Source of the DNA: Asticcacaulis taihuensis
GTDB taxonomy: Bacteria > Pseudomonadota > Alphaproteobacteria > Caulobacterales > Caulobacteraceae
Direction: 5' to 3'
Length of the DNA stretch: 64,000 nucleotides
Assembly: GCF_900100255.1 (NCBI RefSeq)
Contig: NZ_FMTS01000007.1
Span: forward strand, 103,479-167,478
The translations under genes were made by a program, and so were the position numbers. Of this stretch, positions 20,546 through 28,817 are shown piece by piece (positions within the stretch are counted from its first letter, which is position 1; each line of letters opens with the position of its first letter). The notes under the pieces are model-generated. The model ran no database searches and was not told the DNA's origin. It saw only the letters and a list, made by a program, of their open reading frames with translations.

Positions 20546-21532
20546 ATGCCTCTGCCGCTCATAATCTGGGCCGTGTCCGATGGACGGGCGGGCATTGAAA
20601 ACCAGGTTCTGGGATTGGCCGAAGCCGTGGCGCGCATCAGTCCGGCCAAGATCATCAAGAAGCGCATTCGTTACAACGATCTGTTCGATCGCCTGCCCTC
20701 GGCGCTCAAGATCATGCCCGACCGCATGTTAAGCCCCGGCAGCGATACGCTGGATGCCCCCTGGCCGGATATCTGGATTGCCGCGGGCCGCGCCACCATC
20801 CCGCACAGCAGCCGGATGCGGGCCCGCTCGAAAGGGCAGACCTTCGTGGTCCAACTCCAGGATCCGCGCCATAACCTGAAGGCGTTCGATCTCGTCATCG
20901 CCCCCGAACATGATCATGTCGCAGGCGGGAATGTCCTGTCGATCATCGGCTCCACCAACCGTATCGAGGCCACCAAGCTGAACAATGGCCTCAAGGCGTG
21001 GCGCAACAAGCTGAAAAGCCTGCCGAAACCCCGCGTCGCCGTCCTGATCGGCGGGCGGTCGAAAGCCTATGACCTCGATGCCGCCCATGCGCAAATACTG
21101 GCCGAAGAGGTTCACGCAGCCATTACCCAGGCCAAGGGCTCCGTACTTCTGACCGTGTCACGCCGCACCCCCTTGGAAGCCCGCGTCGTGATCGAGGATA
21201 TTCTGAAAGACCTGCCGGGCATTATCTATGACGGTCAGGGCGACAATCCCTATTTCGCCTTCCTCAAGGCCGCCGATCATTTCCTGGTGACCGAGGACTC
21301 GGTCAATATGGTCACCGAAGCCGCCTCCACCGGCAAACCGATCCAGATACTCAGCCTGGAACGACGCTCTCTCGGTTCCGGGGAAAAATTCGAGGATTTT
21401 CACGAGACCCTGCGCGCCAAGGGCATCACCCATCCGTTCAATGGCACCCTGGCGGGCGCCCCCTATCCGCCGCTGGACGAAACCCGCCGCGCCGCCGAAT
21501 ACCTGCTGGATATGTATCACAACAGAAAATAG
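20546..21532 (+). CDS. ELM1/GtrOC1-family (mitochondrial fission ELM1-like) protein
   Basis: 328 residues of the DUF1022 or ELM1 family, related to GT-B glycosyltransferases. It starts PLIIWAVSDGRAGIENQVLGLAEA and contains WIAAGRATIPHSSRM, FVVQLQDPRHNLKAFDLVIAP and the donor-type end segment DHFLVTEDSVNMVTEAASTG. Bacterial members are uncharacterised; a nucleoside-diphosphate-sugar role is inferred from the fold. The ribosome binding site GGGAGTGAGGG directly precedes the ATG. A bidirectional terminator follows. Confidence 0.85.
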   Translation: MPLPLIIWAVSDGRAGIENQVLGLAEAVARISPAKIIKKRIRYNDLFDRLPSALKIMPDRMLSPGSDTLDAPWPDIWIAAGRATIPHSSRMRARSKGQTFVVQLQDPRHNLKAFDLVIAPEHDHVAGGNVLSIIGSTNRIEATKLNNGLKAWRNKLKSLPKPRVAVLIGGRSKAYDLDAAHAQILAEEVHAAITQAKGSVLLTVSRRTPLEARVVIEDILKDLPGIIYDGQGDNPYFAFLKAADHFLVTEDSVNMVTEAASTGKPIQILSLERRSLGSGEKFEDFHETLRAKGITHPFNGTLAGAPYPPLDETRRAAEYLLDMYHNRK

Positions 21533-21542
21533 CAAAAAAACA

Positions 21543-21570
21543 GCCGGCGAAGCTCTCACTCTTCGCCGGC
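21543..21570. terminator. Bidirectional intrinsic terminator
   Basis: GCCGGCGAAG (21543-21552) pairs perfectly with CTTCGCCGGC (21561-21570). A run of seven A precedes and TTTT follows, so the hairpin can end both the ELM1-family gene on the plus strand and the GlsB/YeaQ gene on the minus strand. Confidence 0.9.
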
Positions 21571-21597
21571 AGTTTTATAAGGGCTGAAACGTTTGGC

Positions 21598-21858
21598 TTA
21601 AACGTGTCGGCCCCGCATCATGCGACCAAGCGCGATCAGGATACAGGCGCCGATAATGCCGGCAATCAGATAACCGATCACGCCGCCGAAACCGATGCCG
21701 ACCATCGAAAACAGAGCGTTGGCAACAATCGAGCCGACAATACCCAGAATAATATTCATCAGAAGCCCCTGGTTGGACTTCATGATCTGCTCAGCGACCC
21801 AGCCGGCGGCCGCCCCTACGATAATGGCCAGAAGCCAGCCAATGCCTTGTTCTTGCAT
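21598..21858 (-). CDS. GlsB/YeaQ/YmgE-family stress-response membrane protein
   Basis: Small inner-membrane protein of 86 residues with three hydrophobic helices and glycine-rich packing (GWLLAIIVGAAAGWVAEQIM, LLMNIILGIVGSIVANALF, GGVIGYLIAGIIGACILIAL). This is the Transgly_assoc family, often induced by acid or general stress; the molecular function is unknown. The ATG at 21858 is supported by AGAGGTGAT just upstream and by the usual family length of about 85. Confidence 0.9.
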   Translation of the reverse strand: MQEQGIGWLLAIIVGAAAGWVAEQIMKSNQGLLMNIILGIVGSIVANALFSMVGIGFGGVIGYLIAGIIGACILIALGRMMRGRHV

Positions 21859-22078
21859 GATATCACCTCTCTCATGACCTCCGCGAACAGCCCGCGGATT
21901 TAGAACAAGCCTAATCTGCCCTGAAAGCTTTTGAGATACGGTTCGGCGGCCAGATTGCAAAGTTTCGGAAAAGAACAAGGTGTTGAAAACCGCCACCCGC
22001 CTGCAATTACTGATGACATTCGCCGCAGCACTACCTATCTAATGGCCGTTAACTTTTTCGATTCCGCAGGTTTCCGTC

Positions 22079-23119
22079 ATGTCCAAGCCCCGCCCCCTTC
22101 GCTGCGCCATTATCGGCACCGGTCCCGCCGGCTGGACCGCCGCCATCTATGCGGCACGCGGCCTGTTGTCGCCGGTCATCTTTACCGGCCCGCAGGATGG
22201 CGGCCAGTTGACGATCACAACGGACGTGGAAAACTATCCCGGCTTCGCCGAGGTGGTGCAGGGGCCGTGGCTGATGGACCAGATGAAGGCCCAGGCTGTG
22301 CATATGGGCACCGAAATCATCGGCGAAATTGTAACCAAGGCTGACCTCTCCAAGCGCCCCTTCCTGCTCGAAACCGAAAGCGGCGCGCAGTTCCTGGCTG
22401 AAACCGTGATCATCGCCACCGGCGCCCAGGCCAAATGGCTGGGCCTGGAATCCGAGAAGACCTATCAGGGCTTCGGCGTTTCGGCCTGCGCCACCTGCGA
22501 TGGCTTCTTCTACCGCAACAAGGTGGTGGCTGTGGTCGGCGGCGGCAATACGGCCGTCGAGGAAGCCCTGTTCCTCACCAAGTTCGCCGCCAAGGTCTAT
22601 CTGATCCACCGCCGCGAACAGTTGCGCGCAGAGAAGATTCTGGTCGAGCGCCTGCTCAACGACCCGAAGATCGAACCGATCTGGAATGTTGCCATTGATG
22701 AAATCCTGGGCGAGACCAATGAATTTGGCGGCGCCGGCGTGGTTGGCGTGCGCCTGCAGGACGTCAATACTGGCGAGCACCGTGTCGTTGATCTCGATGG
22801 TGTCTTTATCGCCATCGGCCATGCGCCGTCTTCGCAATTGTTTGAAGGCCAGTTGGAAACCAAGTCGGGCGGCTATCTGGTCGTCGAACCAGGCACGCCG
22901 AAGACCTCGATCAAAGGCGTCTTCGCCGCCGGTGATGTCACCGACGATGTCTACCGCCAGGCCGTCACCGCCGCCGGCATGGGCTGCCAGGCAGCGCTGG
23001 AAGCCATCCGCCTGATCGCGGAAGAGGACCATCACCACAGCCTGCTGACCGCGAAAGAGGTGGCTGAAGATTTTTCGCACCTGACCCTTGAACAGCAGAA
23101 AGTCGCTACCAAATCATAA
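22079..23119 (+). CDS. trxB: Thioredoxin-disulfide reductase
   Basis: FAD flavoenzyme that passes electrons from NADPH to thioredoxin in the cytoplasm. The FAD site IIGTGPAGWTAAIYAARG lies near the N-terminus, the redox pair is in SACATCDGFFYRN (residues about 137-149), and the NADPH site is VVAVVGGGNTAVEEALFL. A second FAD segment, GVFAAGDVTDDVYRQAVTA, follows. 346 residues; the last 20 or so form a slightly extended tail. Next gene downstream is hsp20, 144 bases away. Confidence 0.96.
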   Translation: MSKPRPLRCAIIGTGPAGWTAAIYAARGLLSPVIFTGPQDGGQLTITTDVENYPGFAEVVQGPWLMDQMKAQAVHMGTEIIGEIVTKADLSKRPFLLETESGAQFLAETVIIATGAQAKWLGLESEKTYQGFGVSACATCDGFFYRNKVVAVVGGGNTAVEEALFLTKFAAKVYLIHRREQLRAEKILVERLLNDPKIEPIWNVAIDEILGETNEFGGAGVVGVRLQDVNTGEHRVVDLDGVFIAIGHAPSSQLFEGQLETKSGGYLVVEPGTPKTSIKGVFAAGDVTDDVYRQAVTAAGMGCQAALEAIRLIAEEDHHHSLLTAKEVAEDFSHLTLEQQKVATKS

Positions 23120-23238
23120 AGCGAAGGCGCCGATACCGGGCCTTCTTGACCGGCAGCATCGCCCAGCAGGGGATGTGGATGTCGTTCAAAATCAAACCGT
23201 TACGGGCAAAGGCGCAGCGTGTCTGCACACCTGTAATG

Positions 23239-23263
23239 TCTCGCTTTTTGAAGGAGAGCCCCT
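23239..23263 (+). promoter_or_regulatory. ROSE-like RNA thermometer, 3' hairpin
   Basis: Directly before the hsp20 start, TCTC-G-CTT (23239-23246) can pair with AAGGAGA (23251-23257). A single bulged G at 23243 and a 4-base loop result. The stem captures the whole Shine-Dalgarno sequence, and UCGCU (23241-23245) matches the UYGCU box that defines ROSE elements before small heat-shock genes in alphaproteobacteria. Further hairpins of a ROSE element probably lie between 23150 and 23235. Confidence 0.8.
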
Positions 23264-23752
23264 ATGCGTACCGCAATCGATTTTTCCCCCCTGTACCGTT
23301 CCGCCGTTGGCTTTGACCGCCTGGTCAATTTGCTCGACAGCGCCGCCCGCACCGACACCGCGCCGGGCTGGCCGCCTTACAATATTGAGCGCCTGCCGGC
23401 TGCCGAGGGCGAAGACCAGGGGGATTCCTACCGCATCGAAGTGGCTGTCGCCGGCTTCCGCCCCGACCAGCTCAATATCGAGGTGAAGGAAAACGTCCTG
23501 ACCGTCACCGGCAAGAAGGATGATGACGCCGCCACCCGCACCTTCCTGCATCGCGGCCTGGCCGAGCGCTCTTTCGAGCGCCGTTTCCAGCTCGCCGATC
23601 ATATCAAGGTGACCGAAGCCGACCTCGCCAATGGTCTGCTGTCGATCACGCTCAAGCTTGAAGTGCCGGAAGCCAAGAAGGCAAAGACCATTGCCATCAA
23701 GACGGCTTCCTACACCAATGACTCCGCGCCGGTCCTGACCGCCGCCGAGTAA
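23264..23752 (+). CDS. Small heat shock protein, Hsp20 family
   Basis: 162-residue cytoplasmic holdase chaperone that keeps unfolding proteins soluble until DnaK/ClpB can refold them. An N-terminal arm typical of IbpA/HspA proteins (FSPLYRSAVGFDRLVNLLD) precedes the alpha-crystallin domain from about residue 40 (YRIEVAVAGFRPDQLNIEVKEN), which ends in the ANGLLSITL strand. Resembles the class A rhizobial sHsps. Translation is probably temperature-controlled by the ROSE-like hairpin in front. A perfect 12-base hairpin follows the stop codon. Confidence 0.95.
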   Translation: MRTAIDFSPLYRSAVGFDRLVNLLDSAARTDTAPGWPPYNIERLPAAEGEDQGDSYRIEVAVAGFRPDQLNIEVKENVLTVTGKKDDDAATRTFLHRGLAERSFERRFQLADHIKVTEADLANGLLSITLKLEVPEAKKAKTIAIKTASYTNDSAPVLTAAE

Positions 23753-23761
23753 TCCCCTGCC

Positions 23762-23791
23762 GTGTGCCTGAGATAGGCGTCTCAGGCACAC
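23762..23791 (+). terminator. Hairpin after hsp20
   Basis: GTGTGCCTGAGA (23762-23773) pairs perfectly with TCTCAGGCACAC (23780-23791), loop of 6. It lies 10 bases after the hsp20 stop. There is no T-tract, so it may be a weak terminator or a 3' stabilising hairpin. Confidence 0.6.
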
Positions 23792-23825
23792 ACCTACCCT
23801 GTTTCTCCCTGTACTTATGTGTGTT

Positions 23826-23928
23826 GCGCGGCCCCGTGACGGTTGGCCGCGCCCAAGACCCCCGGCCCCTCTGATCTCCGCCTGCCATCCCTCGGGCGTT
23901 TGACGGTCAGGCGACAAGCCGGGGGTCT
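23826..23928. other. Structured intergenic segment ending in a terminator-like stem
   Basis: A perfect 8-pair hairpin (23826-23833 with 23845-23852) is followed by a larger structure. Its outer stem AGACCCCCGGC (23856-23866) pairs with GCCGGGGGTCT (23918-23928), and an inner CGCCTG/CAGGCG stem lies within. TTT follows on the plus strand. It may end transcription, or be a short structured RNA of about 100 bases; no promoter is evident. Confidence 0.4.
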
Positions 23929-23929
23929 T

Positions 23930-24268
23930 TTATTTTGCCGGTAATGTCTCGACAAATCGCCGCGACAGTTCCAGAAGGCGGTCAAATGCCGATGACGGAC
24001 AACCACCTTCATCAATGAAGATAAAGCCCGTCATGCGCCGCCCGCCGTGAATCATCGGCCGCGTGCCGGCGAAAGTCAGGGCTTCGGCTTCATTTTCGTG
24101 GCCGGGCCGGAACATCAATTGCTCGGCACCGGTTTTCAGCGTCCTGTGGCTAACCAGCATATTACCGTTCAGCAGGAAAACCAGCCCGCCCATCATCCGC
24201 CTTTCAGTGATATTCGCCACGCCCAGCGCATCACGGATGCGCAACGACACCAATTCGCCATAGGCCAT
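23930..24268 (-). CDS. TfoX N-terminal-domain protein
   Basis: 112 residues matching only the N-terminal TfoX/Sxy domain ([25 protein letters not shown]...[18 protein letters not shown]). Full-length TfoX controls competence in gamma-proteobacteria; single-domain alphaproteobacterial members have no established role. Its start overlaps the end of the upstream EVE gene by 38 bases, so the two must be co-translated from one mRNA. The stop codon abuts a strong dyad. Confidence 0.85.
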   Translation of the reverse strand: MAYGELVSLRIRDALGVANITERRMMGGLVFLLNGNMLVSHRTLKTGAEQLMFRPGHENEAEALTFAGTRPMIHGGRRMTGFIFIDEGGCPSSAFDRLLELSRRFVETLPAK

Positions 24269-24689
24269 TTTTTTCTCCCGTCATCGCCGCACCGATCACT
24301 GCGAAATCCCCGGCGCTGAGTTCCAGCAGACCGGAGCGCAGAGCATACCCCCAGTTACGATCTCTTGTCAGGTCGAGCGTGCCCAGTAAGGGGCGGATCG
24401 GCTGTTCACGGCCGTCTTCCCATTCGACATTACGGCGAAAGGGCTGGAAGCCAGCGGACATGAAGCCCTGATAAGGCTCGCCCTCTTTTATCCGGCCTAT
24501 GGCTGTGAAGGATTGAAAACCATCCTTTACGCCCATCTGCTCCGAAGGCGAGTAGTAGACAATGCCGTCGCCCTGCTTCAGGCGCTTCAACGGCGCCAGC
24601 TTGCCGTGATTGACCTGCATGAAGCCTTCCGCCCGCCCGCGCCGCACATGTTCGGCGCTGGCCACGGCCAGCCAGAAGCGCCTCACCAC
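24231..24689 (-). CDS. EVE-domain protein (UPF0310-like)
   Basis: 152 residues. The EVE fold, related to PUA and YTH domains that read modified bases, is supported by the start [35 protein letters not shown] (read in parts) and by [11 protein letters not shown] and [14 protein letters not shown]. The function is unknown. It overlaps the GFA gene upstream by 7 bases and the TfoX-domain gene downstream by 38 bases, so it is the middle gene of a tightly packed trio. Confidence 0.85.
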   Translation of the reverse strand: MVRRFWLAVASAEHVRRGRAEGFMQVNHGKLAPLKRLKQGDGIVYYSPSEQMGVKDGFQSFTAIGRIKEGEPYQGFMSAGFQPFRRNVEWEDGREQPIRPLLGTLDLTRDRNWGYALRSGLLELSAGDFAVIGAAMTGEKNGLWRIGVVAHP

Positions 24690-25057
24690 AGGTTCCGGCC
24701 GTCAAGAACCTGGACCGGCACGGCGTCCAGGTCGAAACCCTCAAGCAGGCGCGCGTTGATGGCGATCTGAGGATGGTCGAAATCCGGCTTATAATCGACC
24801 CAGCTCGGCGAGACATTATAGGTGGTGCAGCCGCAGCCATTGCAGAAATGCAGTCCCACCATCCGGCTTTGCCAGCGATATTCGCTGTCCTTCGCCGGAT
24901 CATTGGCCGGGTCGAAGACAATCTGGTCCGGCGTGTAATAGGCCCACAAGGCGCCGCGCTTGCTGCAGATCGAACAGGTGCAGCGCGTGACCGTTTCTGG
25001 TGCCTTTTCGAGAGTGAATTGGGTGGCGCCGCAGTGGCAGCTTCCTTTGACAGTCAT
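24683..25057 (-). CDS. GFA-family (glutathione-dependent formaldehyde-activating / CENP-V) protein
   Basis: 124 residues with a zinc-binding beta fold: [13 protein letters not shown], then [18 protein letters not shown] and [11 protein letters not shown] supply the conserved cysteines. Members may aid glutathione-dependent formaldehyde handling, but the activity is weakly established. First gene of the GFA-EVE-TfoX unit; its ATG is preceded by GGAGGATATC, a good ribosome binding site. Confidence 0.9.
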   Translation of the reverse strand: MTVKGSCHCGATQFTLEKAPETVTRCTCSICSKRGALWAYYTPDQIVFDPANDPAKDSEYRWQSRMVGLHFCNGCGCTTYNVSPSWVDYKPDFDHPQIAINARLLEGFDLDAVPVQVLDGRNLW

Positions 25058-25111
25058 GATATCCTCCTTATCGCTGGAGGAACTCCTACGCCGTTATGCT
25101 GCCAATTTATG

Positions 25112-26365
25112 TCAGGAGGCGATCCGTCCGCGCAGGGCCACGCAGGTGGTATGCTCCAGCGCTTCGAGGTTCATCATGGCGCCCTGAAGGTTGGAGCGCG
25201 AAATATCCGCGCCATCAAGCCGCGCCAGCTTCATGTCGGAATCGGTGAAATTGACATTGCGCATCCGTGTGTCGCGCAGGTCCGCCGGCAGGAAGCGCGT
25301 GGCGTCGATCTTCAGCGCGCCGAGATTGGCGCCTTCCAGATTGGCGCCATCGAGACGCGCCCGCGCCATGCGCACGCCGCGCAGGTCGGCGCCGGCCAGG
25401 TTACAGTTACGCAGGTCGGCGTCTTCGAGATGCGCGCCCTGAAGCTGCACCCCCCGCATATCCAGCCCGTAGAAAACCGCGCCCTTGGCCGAAAGCGCCG
25501 CCAGGTTCAGCCCCTTGATCGAGCCCAGGCCGCGCAGGTCGGCATTATCGAATTTGGAGGGCGTGCCTTCCTTGCCGAGGGTATCGACCCACAGGGCATG
25601 ATCACGCAGCATCTGGCCATAGGGCAGGTTGGTGACATCCGTGCCCTGCGGCTTGTCGGTCAGCACGCCGGTCATGTCGGTCTGGGAGGTGCGCCACATG
25701 TCGGTCTTGGCGCCGATCAGCACGGCATCGCGCAGGGACGCCCCGGAAAGGTCGGCACCGGAAAGATCGGCCCCCGCCAGATCGACATTATCCATGATGC
25801 ACTGCTTGAGATTGGCGCGGATCAGTTTGCACGATTTCATGGTGGCGTCAGTAAAATCGGCCTTCATCGCCTGGATGCCGGAGAGCTTTGAGCGCTCCAG
25901 ATTGGCCCCGCGCAGGTTGGCGTAGGTCGCTTCCGACGAGCGCATGGAGATTTCGACGTAGGAAAGCCCCGCCTGCTTGTCCGGCAGGGCCAGCGCGCCT
26001 TCGCGCAGGTCGGCTTCGTACAGATCGCAATCGGAGAGGTTGGCGCCACGCAGGGAAGCCCCGCGCAGATCGGCCCGACGCATGGAGGCATGGCTGAGAT
26101 TGGCCAGTTGCAGGTCGGCGCAATAGAGATTGCAGGTATCGAGCACCGTATTGGTCAGGTCGCAATCCATCAGGATGGCGGCGGTGAAATCGGCATCATT
26201 GAGTACGCGGCCGGAGAGATTGAGGCCCGACAGATCGCACCACGCAAAGACCGCCCGCGCCCCGCCGGGCTTCATGGCGCGCAGGCGTTCGTGCTTCGTG
26301 CAGATCACATCGACCTGCGTCTGGTTAAGCTTGGTGTAGCGTGTATCGCCGGCGGTGGCGGTCAT
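25112..26365 (-). CDS. Pentapeptide-repeat protein, paralogue 1
   Basis: 417 residues, nearly all A(D/N)Lxx repeats forming a right-handed quadrilateral beta-helix. Two repeat blocks (about residues 40-235 and 270-410) are separated by a non-repeat linker with MLRDHALWVDTLGKEG. A similar linker and order occur in the paralogue at 40588-41784. No signal peptide or membrane segment. Pentapeptide proteins can mimic DNA and bind gyrase, but most have unknown roles; nothing here points to quinolone resistance. Confidence 0.88.
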   Translation of the reverse strand: MTATAGDTRYTKLNQTQVDVICTKHERLRAMKPGGARAVFAWCDLSGLNLSGRVLNDADFTAAILMDCDLTNTVLDTCNLYCADLQLANLSHASMRRADLRGASLRGANLSDCDLYEADLREGALALPDKQAGLSYVEISMRSSEATYANLRGANLERSKLSGIQAMKADFTDATMKSCKLIRANLKQCIMDNVDLAGADLSGADLSGASLRDAVLIGAKTDMWRTSQTDMTGVLTDKPQGTDVTNLPYGQMLRDHALWVDTLGKEGTPSKFDNADLRGLGSIKGLNLAALSAKGAVFYGLDMRGVQLQGAHLEDADLRNCNLAGADLRGVRMARARLDGANLEGANLGALKIDATRFLPADLRDTRMRNVNFTDSDMKLARLDGADISRSNLQGAMMNLEALEHTTCVALRGRIAS

Positions 26366-26427
26366 GCGGACGGGCTTTCCTCGATATCAGGACAGGCAGT
26401 CTTCCACAAAAACCTTAAAAATTTGGG

Positions 26428-27054
26428 TTATCCGGCCATTAAGCCTGATGCGGCGAGCGCCACGGCCAGGTCAGACCCGGCAGGCACCGACAGATGACGG
26501 TAACCACGGCCCGCCCAGGCCACCAGTTCGGTTTCCAGATCGTCGCTTTCAGGCGTGAAAGCAGCGTCGAAGCCCTGCCCTTCCCTCTCGGCCTGCACGA
26601 GCGGCCGGCCGGTGCGGTGATAATGGGCGGTCGGGGCGATCAGGCGGTCGGCTTCCTCTGCCAGCAGGCCGGATTCGACCGTGGTCCCGGCGGCTTTCAT
26701 GCGTTCCACGCCGCTATGCGAGGCGAAGGGCGACGGATCATCGCAGGCATAGACAACGCGGGCCACGCCGGCCTCAACCAGCCTTTGCGAGCACGAGCAA
26801 CCGCCATTGGAGCGCTGGCCGCAAGGCTCAAGCGTGACATAGGCCGTAGCACCTCTGGCCGCCTCACCGGCGGCATCGAGCGCGATTTCCTCGGCATGGG
26901 GGCGCCCGCCGTCGCCCGTGGCGCCCTCGGCTATGACCGCGCCATCCTTGACAATCGCGCAGCCGACCGCCGGATTAGGCCAGGTCCGCCCCGCCTGGGA
27001 CAAACCCAGCCGGAGCGCCTGCTGCATAAAGGCAATGTCAGCCTCAGCACTCAC
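26428..27054 (-). CDS. RibD-type deaminase domain protein
   Basis: 208 residues containing a cytidine/deaminase fold like the N-terminal half of Rib[18 protein letters not shown], the zinc site HAEEIAL, and the second half [22 protein letters not shown] with cysteines. RibD normally has a reductase domain of about 200 residues after it; here only about 60 residues follow, ending with [20 protein letters not shown]. It is either a stand-alone deaminase or a shortened RibD. The ATG overlaps the gpmA stop by 4 bases. A second, full RibD elsewhere would be needed for riboflavin synthesis. Confidence 0.8.
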   Translation of the reverse strand: MSAEADIAFMQQALRLGLSQAGRTWPNPAVGCAIVKDGAVIAEGATGDGGRPHAEEIALDAAGEAARGATAYVTLEPCGQRSNGGCSCSQRLVEAGVARVVYACDDPSPFASHSGVERMKAAGTTVESGLLAEEADRLIAPTAHYHRTGRPLVQAEREGQGFDAAFTPESDDLETELVAWAGRGYRHLSVPAGSDLAVALAASGLMAG

Positions 27055-27764
27055 CTGATTTCGGGCAACGGGTTAGCGCGGGCGGCATCGAGATACTTGG
27101 CCGAGACCGGCTTCAGGTTGTCGTCGAGCTTGACCACCAGCGGATTGCCGGTCGGGACTTCGATTTCCAGGATCGCTTCGTCCGACAGATCGAACAAAGA
27201 CTTGATAATGGCGCGGATCGAATTGCCGTGGGCGGCCACCAGCACCGTGTCGCCCGCCTTCAGGGCCGGCACGATATCGCCCGTCCAGAACGGCATGACG
27301 CGGTCAAGCGTCGTCTTCAGGCTTTCGGTATCCGGCAGGTCGGCGCCGGCATAGCGGCGGTCGCCCTTGAAATCGTAGGCGCTGCCGGCTTCGAGCGGCG
27401 GCGGCGGCACGTCATAGGAGCGGCGCCAGATTTTGACCTGATCCTCGCCATGCTTGGCGGCGGTTTCGGCCTTGTCGAGGCCCGTCAGGCCGCCGTAATG
27501 GCGTTCATTGAGGCGCCAGTCCTTCACCACCGGCACGAAGGACTGGCCGGCCGCTTCCAGCGCCAGGTTGCAGGTGCGGATGGCGCGGGTGAGCACTGAG
27601 GTGAACGCCTTGTCGATCTCGATGCCCTCGGCCTTGATCAGTTCACCGCCGCGCGTCGCCTGGGCTTCGCCTTCCGCGGTCAGGTTGACATCGACCCAGC
27701 CGGTGAAGCGGTTTTCAAGGTTCCACTGGCTTTGGCCGTGGCGAAGCAGGACGAGTGTGGGCAT
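27051..27764 (-). CDS. gpmA: 2,3-bisphosphoglycerate-dependent phosphoglycerate mutase
   Basis: Glycolytic and gluconeogenic mutase interconverting 3- and 2-phosphoglycerate in the cytoplasm. The phosphohistidine motif [20 protein letters not shown] starts at residue 5; [16 protein letters not shown] and the second histidine in [16 protein letters not shown] complete the family signature. 237 residues is standard. It is upstream of the RibD-type deaminase with overlapping ends, so the two are co-transcribed; no metabolic link is obvious. Confidence 0.95.
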   Translation of the reverse strand: MPTLVLLRHGQSQWNLENRFTGWVDVNLTAEGEAQATRGGELIKAEGIEIDKAFTSVLTRAIRTCNLALEAAGQSFVPVVKDWRLNERHYGGLTGLDKAETAAKHGEDQVKIWRRSYDVPPPPLEAGSAYDFKGDRRYAGADLPDTESLKTTLDRVMPFWTGDIVPALKAGDTVLVAAHGNSIRAIIKSLFDLSDEAILEIEVPTGNPLVVKLDDNLKPVSAKYLDAARANPLPEIR

Positions 27765-27810
27765 GTAGCGTCTCCGGTCTGTGAATTACCGGCAAGCCTA
27801 TAGGGCGAGA

Positions 27811-28614
27811 TTAATACAGGTGCAATACGTCTCCGGGCCGAACCGTTCCGCCTTTGACGATGCGCGCATAGATGCCGCAATCGCGGTGGCCGTAATTTTC
27901 CCACAGCGCTTCGCAGAGATCGACATCGCGCTCGGCCGTTTCGGGATTTACGTGGGTGGCGACGCAGCGGACGATCGGTTTCAGCACCTCGAATTCCGGC
28001 CCCTCTTCGCCCAGCCGGATATGCCGGCCCACCCAGTCATGATCCTCAAAGGCCGCCTGGTCCTCGACCCAGATATTGGCGCGCAGCCGCAAGGGATCGA
28101 GATCGCGGCCTATGCGCTGGCCTAAATCACGCAGGGAGTTCAGATTGAGAAACGAGACAAAGCCCTTGCCGGAATCGGTAAAGCGGAAGTGCGAATGGAC
28201 CTCGTCCCAGCCCGGCGCACGCAACAGATTGAGCGGGAAAGCGGTTGGGTCGTAATCCTCATGTCGCGCCAGTATCGTCTCGACATGCCGTGCCAGGCTT
28301 TGTCGCCCGGCCTCGCTGGCCAGATCGAAGGCCCACGATTTGCCATCCTCGTCCGTGACCTCGAACACGTCGCCAACCTCGTCATAGCGCGTGCGCAGTC
28401 GCACCACGGCAGCGAAGCGCGCCAGCACGGCAAATTTCATCTTGGAGATAGTGACTGGATTTTCGGCTTCGAAGCCGGAGCGGCCGACTTCCAGGGCATA
28501 AAGCCGGTCGAACGGAAAAAAATCATCCGGACACAACAGCGCCTCCGGCACCGGTTCCGGGGTGAAGCCCTTGACCGGGTAACGCCAGAGCGCGGAGATG
28601 ACACCCTTGTTCAT
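27811..28614 (-). CDS. MOSC-domain protein (YcbX/YiiM-like)
   Basis: 267 residues. The N-terminal MOSC beta-barrel domain starts VISALWRYPVKGFTPEPVPEA, and the MOSC domain proper runs from about residue 120 to the end (FVSFLNLNSLRDLGQRIG, then IVRCVATHVNPETAERDVDLC with the conserved cysteine region, and GVYARIVKGGTVRPGDVL-type end). MOSC proteins bind a molybdenum cofactor sulfur and act in detoxification or sulfur transfer. Its ATG overlaps the stop of the small membrane gene by 4 bases, so it is in the prfA transcript. Confidence 0.85.
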   Translation of the reverse strand: MNKGVISALWRYPVKGFTPEPVPEALLCPDDFFPFDRLYALEVGRSGFEAENPVTISKMKFAVLARFAAVVRLRTRYDEVGDVFEVTDEDGKSWAFDLASEAGRQSLARHVETILARHEDYDPTAFPLNLLRAPGWDEVHSHFRFTDSGKGFVSFLNLNSLRDLGQRIGRDLDPLRLRANIWVEDQAAFEDHDWVGRHIRLGEEGPEFEVLKPIVRCVATHVNPETAERDVDLCEALWENYGHRDCGIYARIVKGGTVRPGDVLHLY

Positions 28615-28817
28615 GGCCGGTTTTTATACTGCAACCAGGTAATCAGAAACAGCATCAGGCTGGCGCCAGCCAGAACCGGCTGCATACTGAGCAGAGCATT
28701 CAGCAAGGGAACGCCCGTCATCAGGCTCTGATAGATCACCGCCGCCGCCAGCAGGAACTGGCCGATCAGCAGCATAGCCCATAGAATCAGAAGCTTGCGC
28801 AAGACACCCTTGGACAT
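28611..28817 (-). CDS. Small two-helix membrane protein
   Basis: 68 residues: KLLILWAMLLIGQFLLAAAVI and PVLAGASLMLFLITWLQY are two hydrophobic helices. Not a family I recognise. Overlaps the prfA stop by one base upstream and the MOSC gene by 4 bases downstream, so it is translated as part of the prfA-MOSC unit. A real gene is supported by the overlapping starts and stops. Confidence 0.7.
   Translation of the reverse strand: MSKGVLRKLLILWAMLLIGQFLLAAAVIYQSLMTGVPLLNALLSMQPVLAGASLMLFLITWLQYKNRP

Noticed and set aside
23753..23930. 6S RNA candidate
   Set aside because: Hairpins are present, but no long closing stem with a central bubble, and the usual zapA neighbour is missing.
24231..24689. 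Defence island around the EVE-domain gene
   Set aside because: Neighbours are TfoX and GFA genes and housekeeping genes; no restriction, helicase or toxin genes nearby.
25112..26365. Quinolone resistance (Qnr) assignment for the pentapeptide proteins
   Set aside because: They are about twice the length of Qnr proteins, have a non-repeat linker, and lack the Qnr loop pattern.
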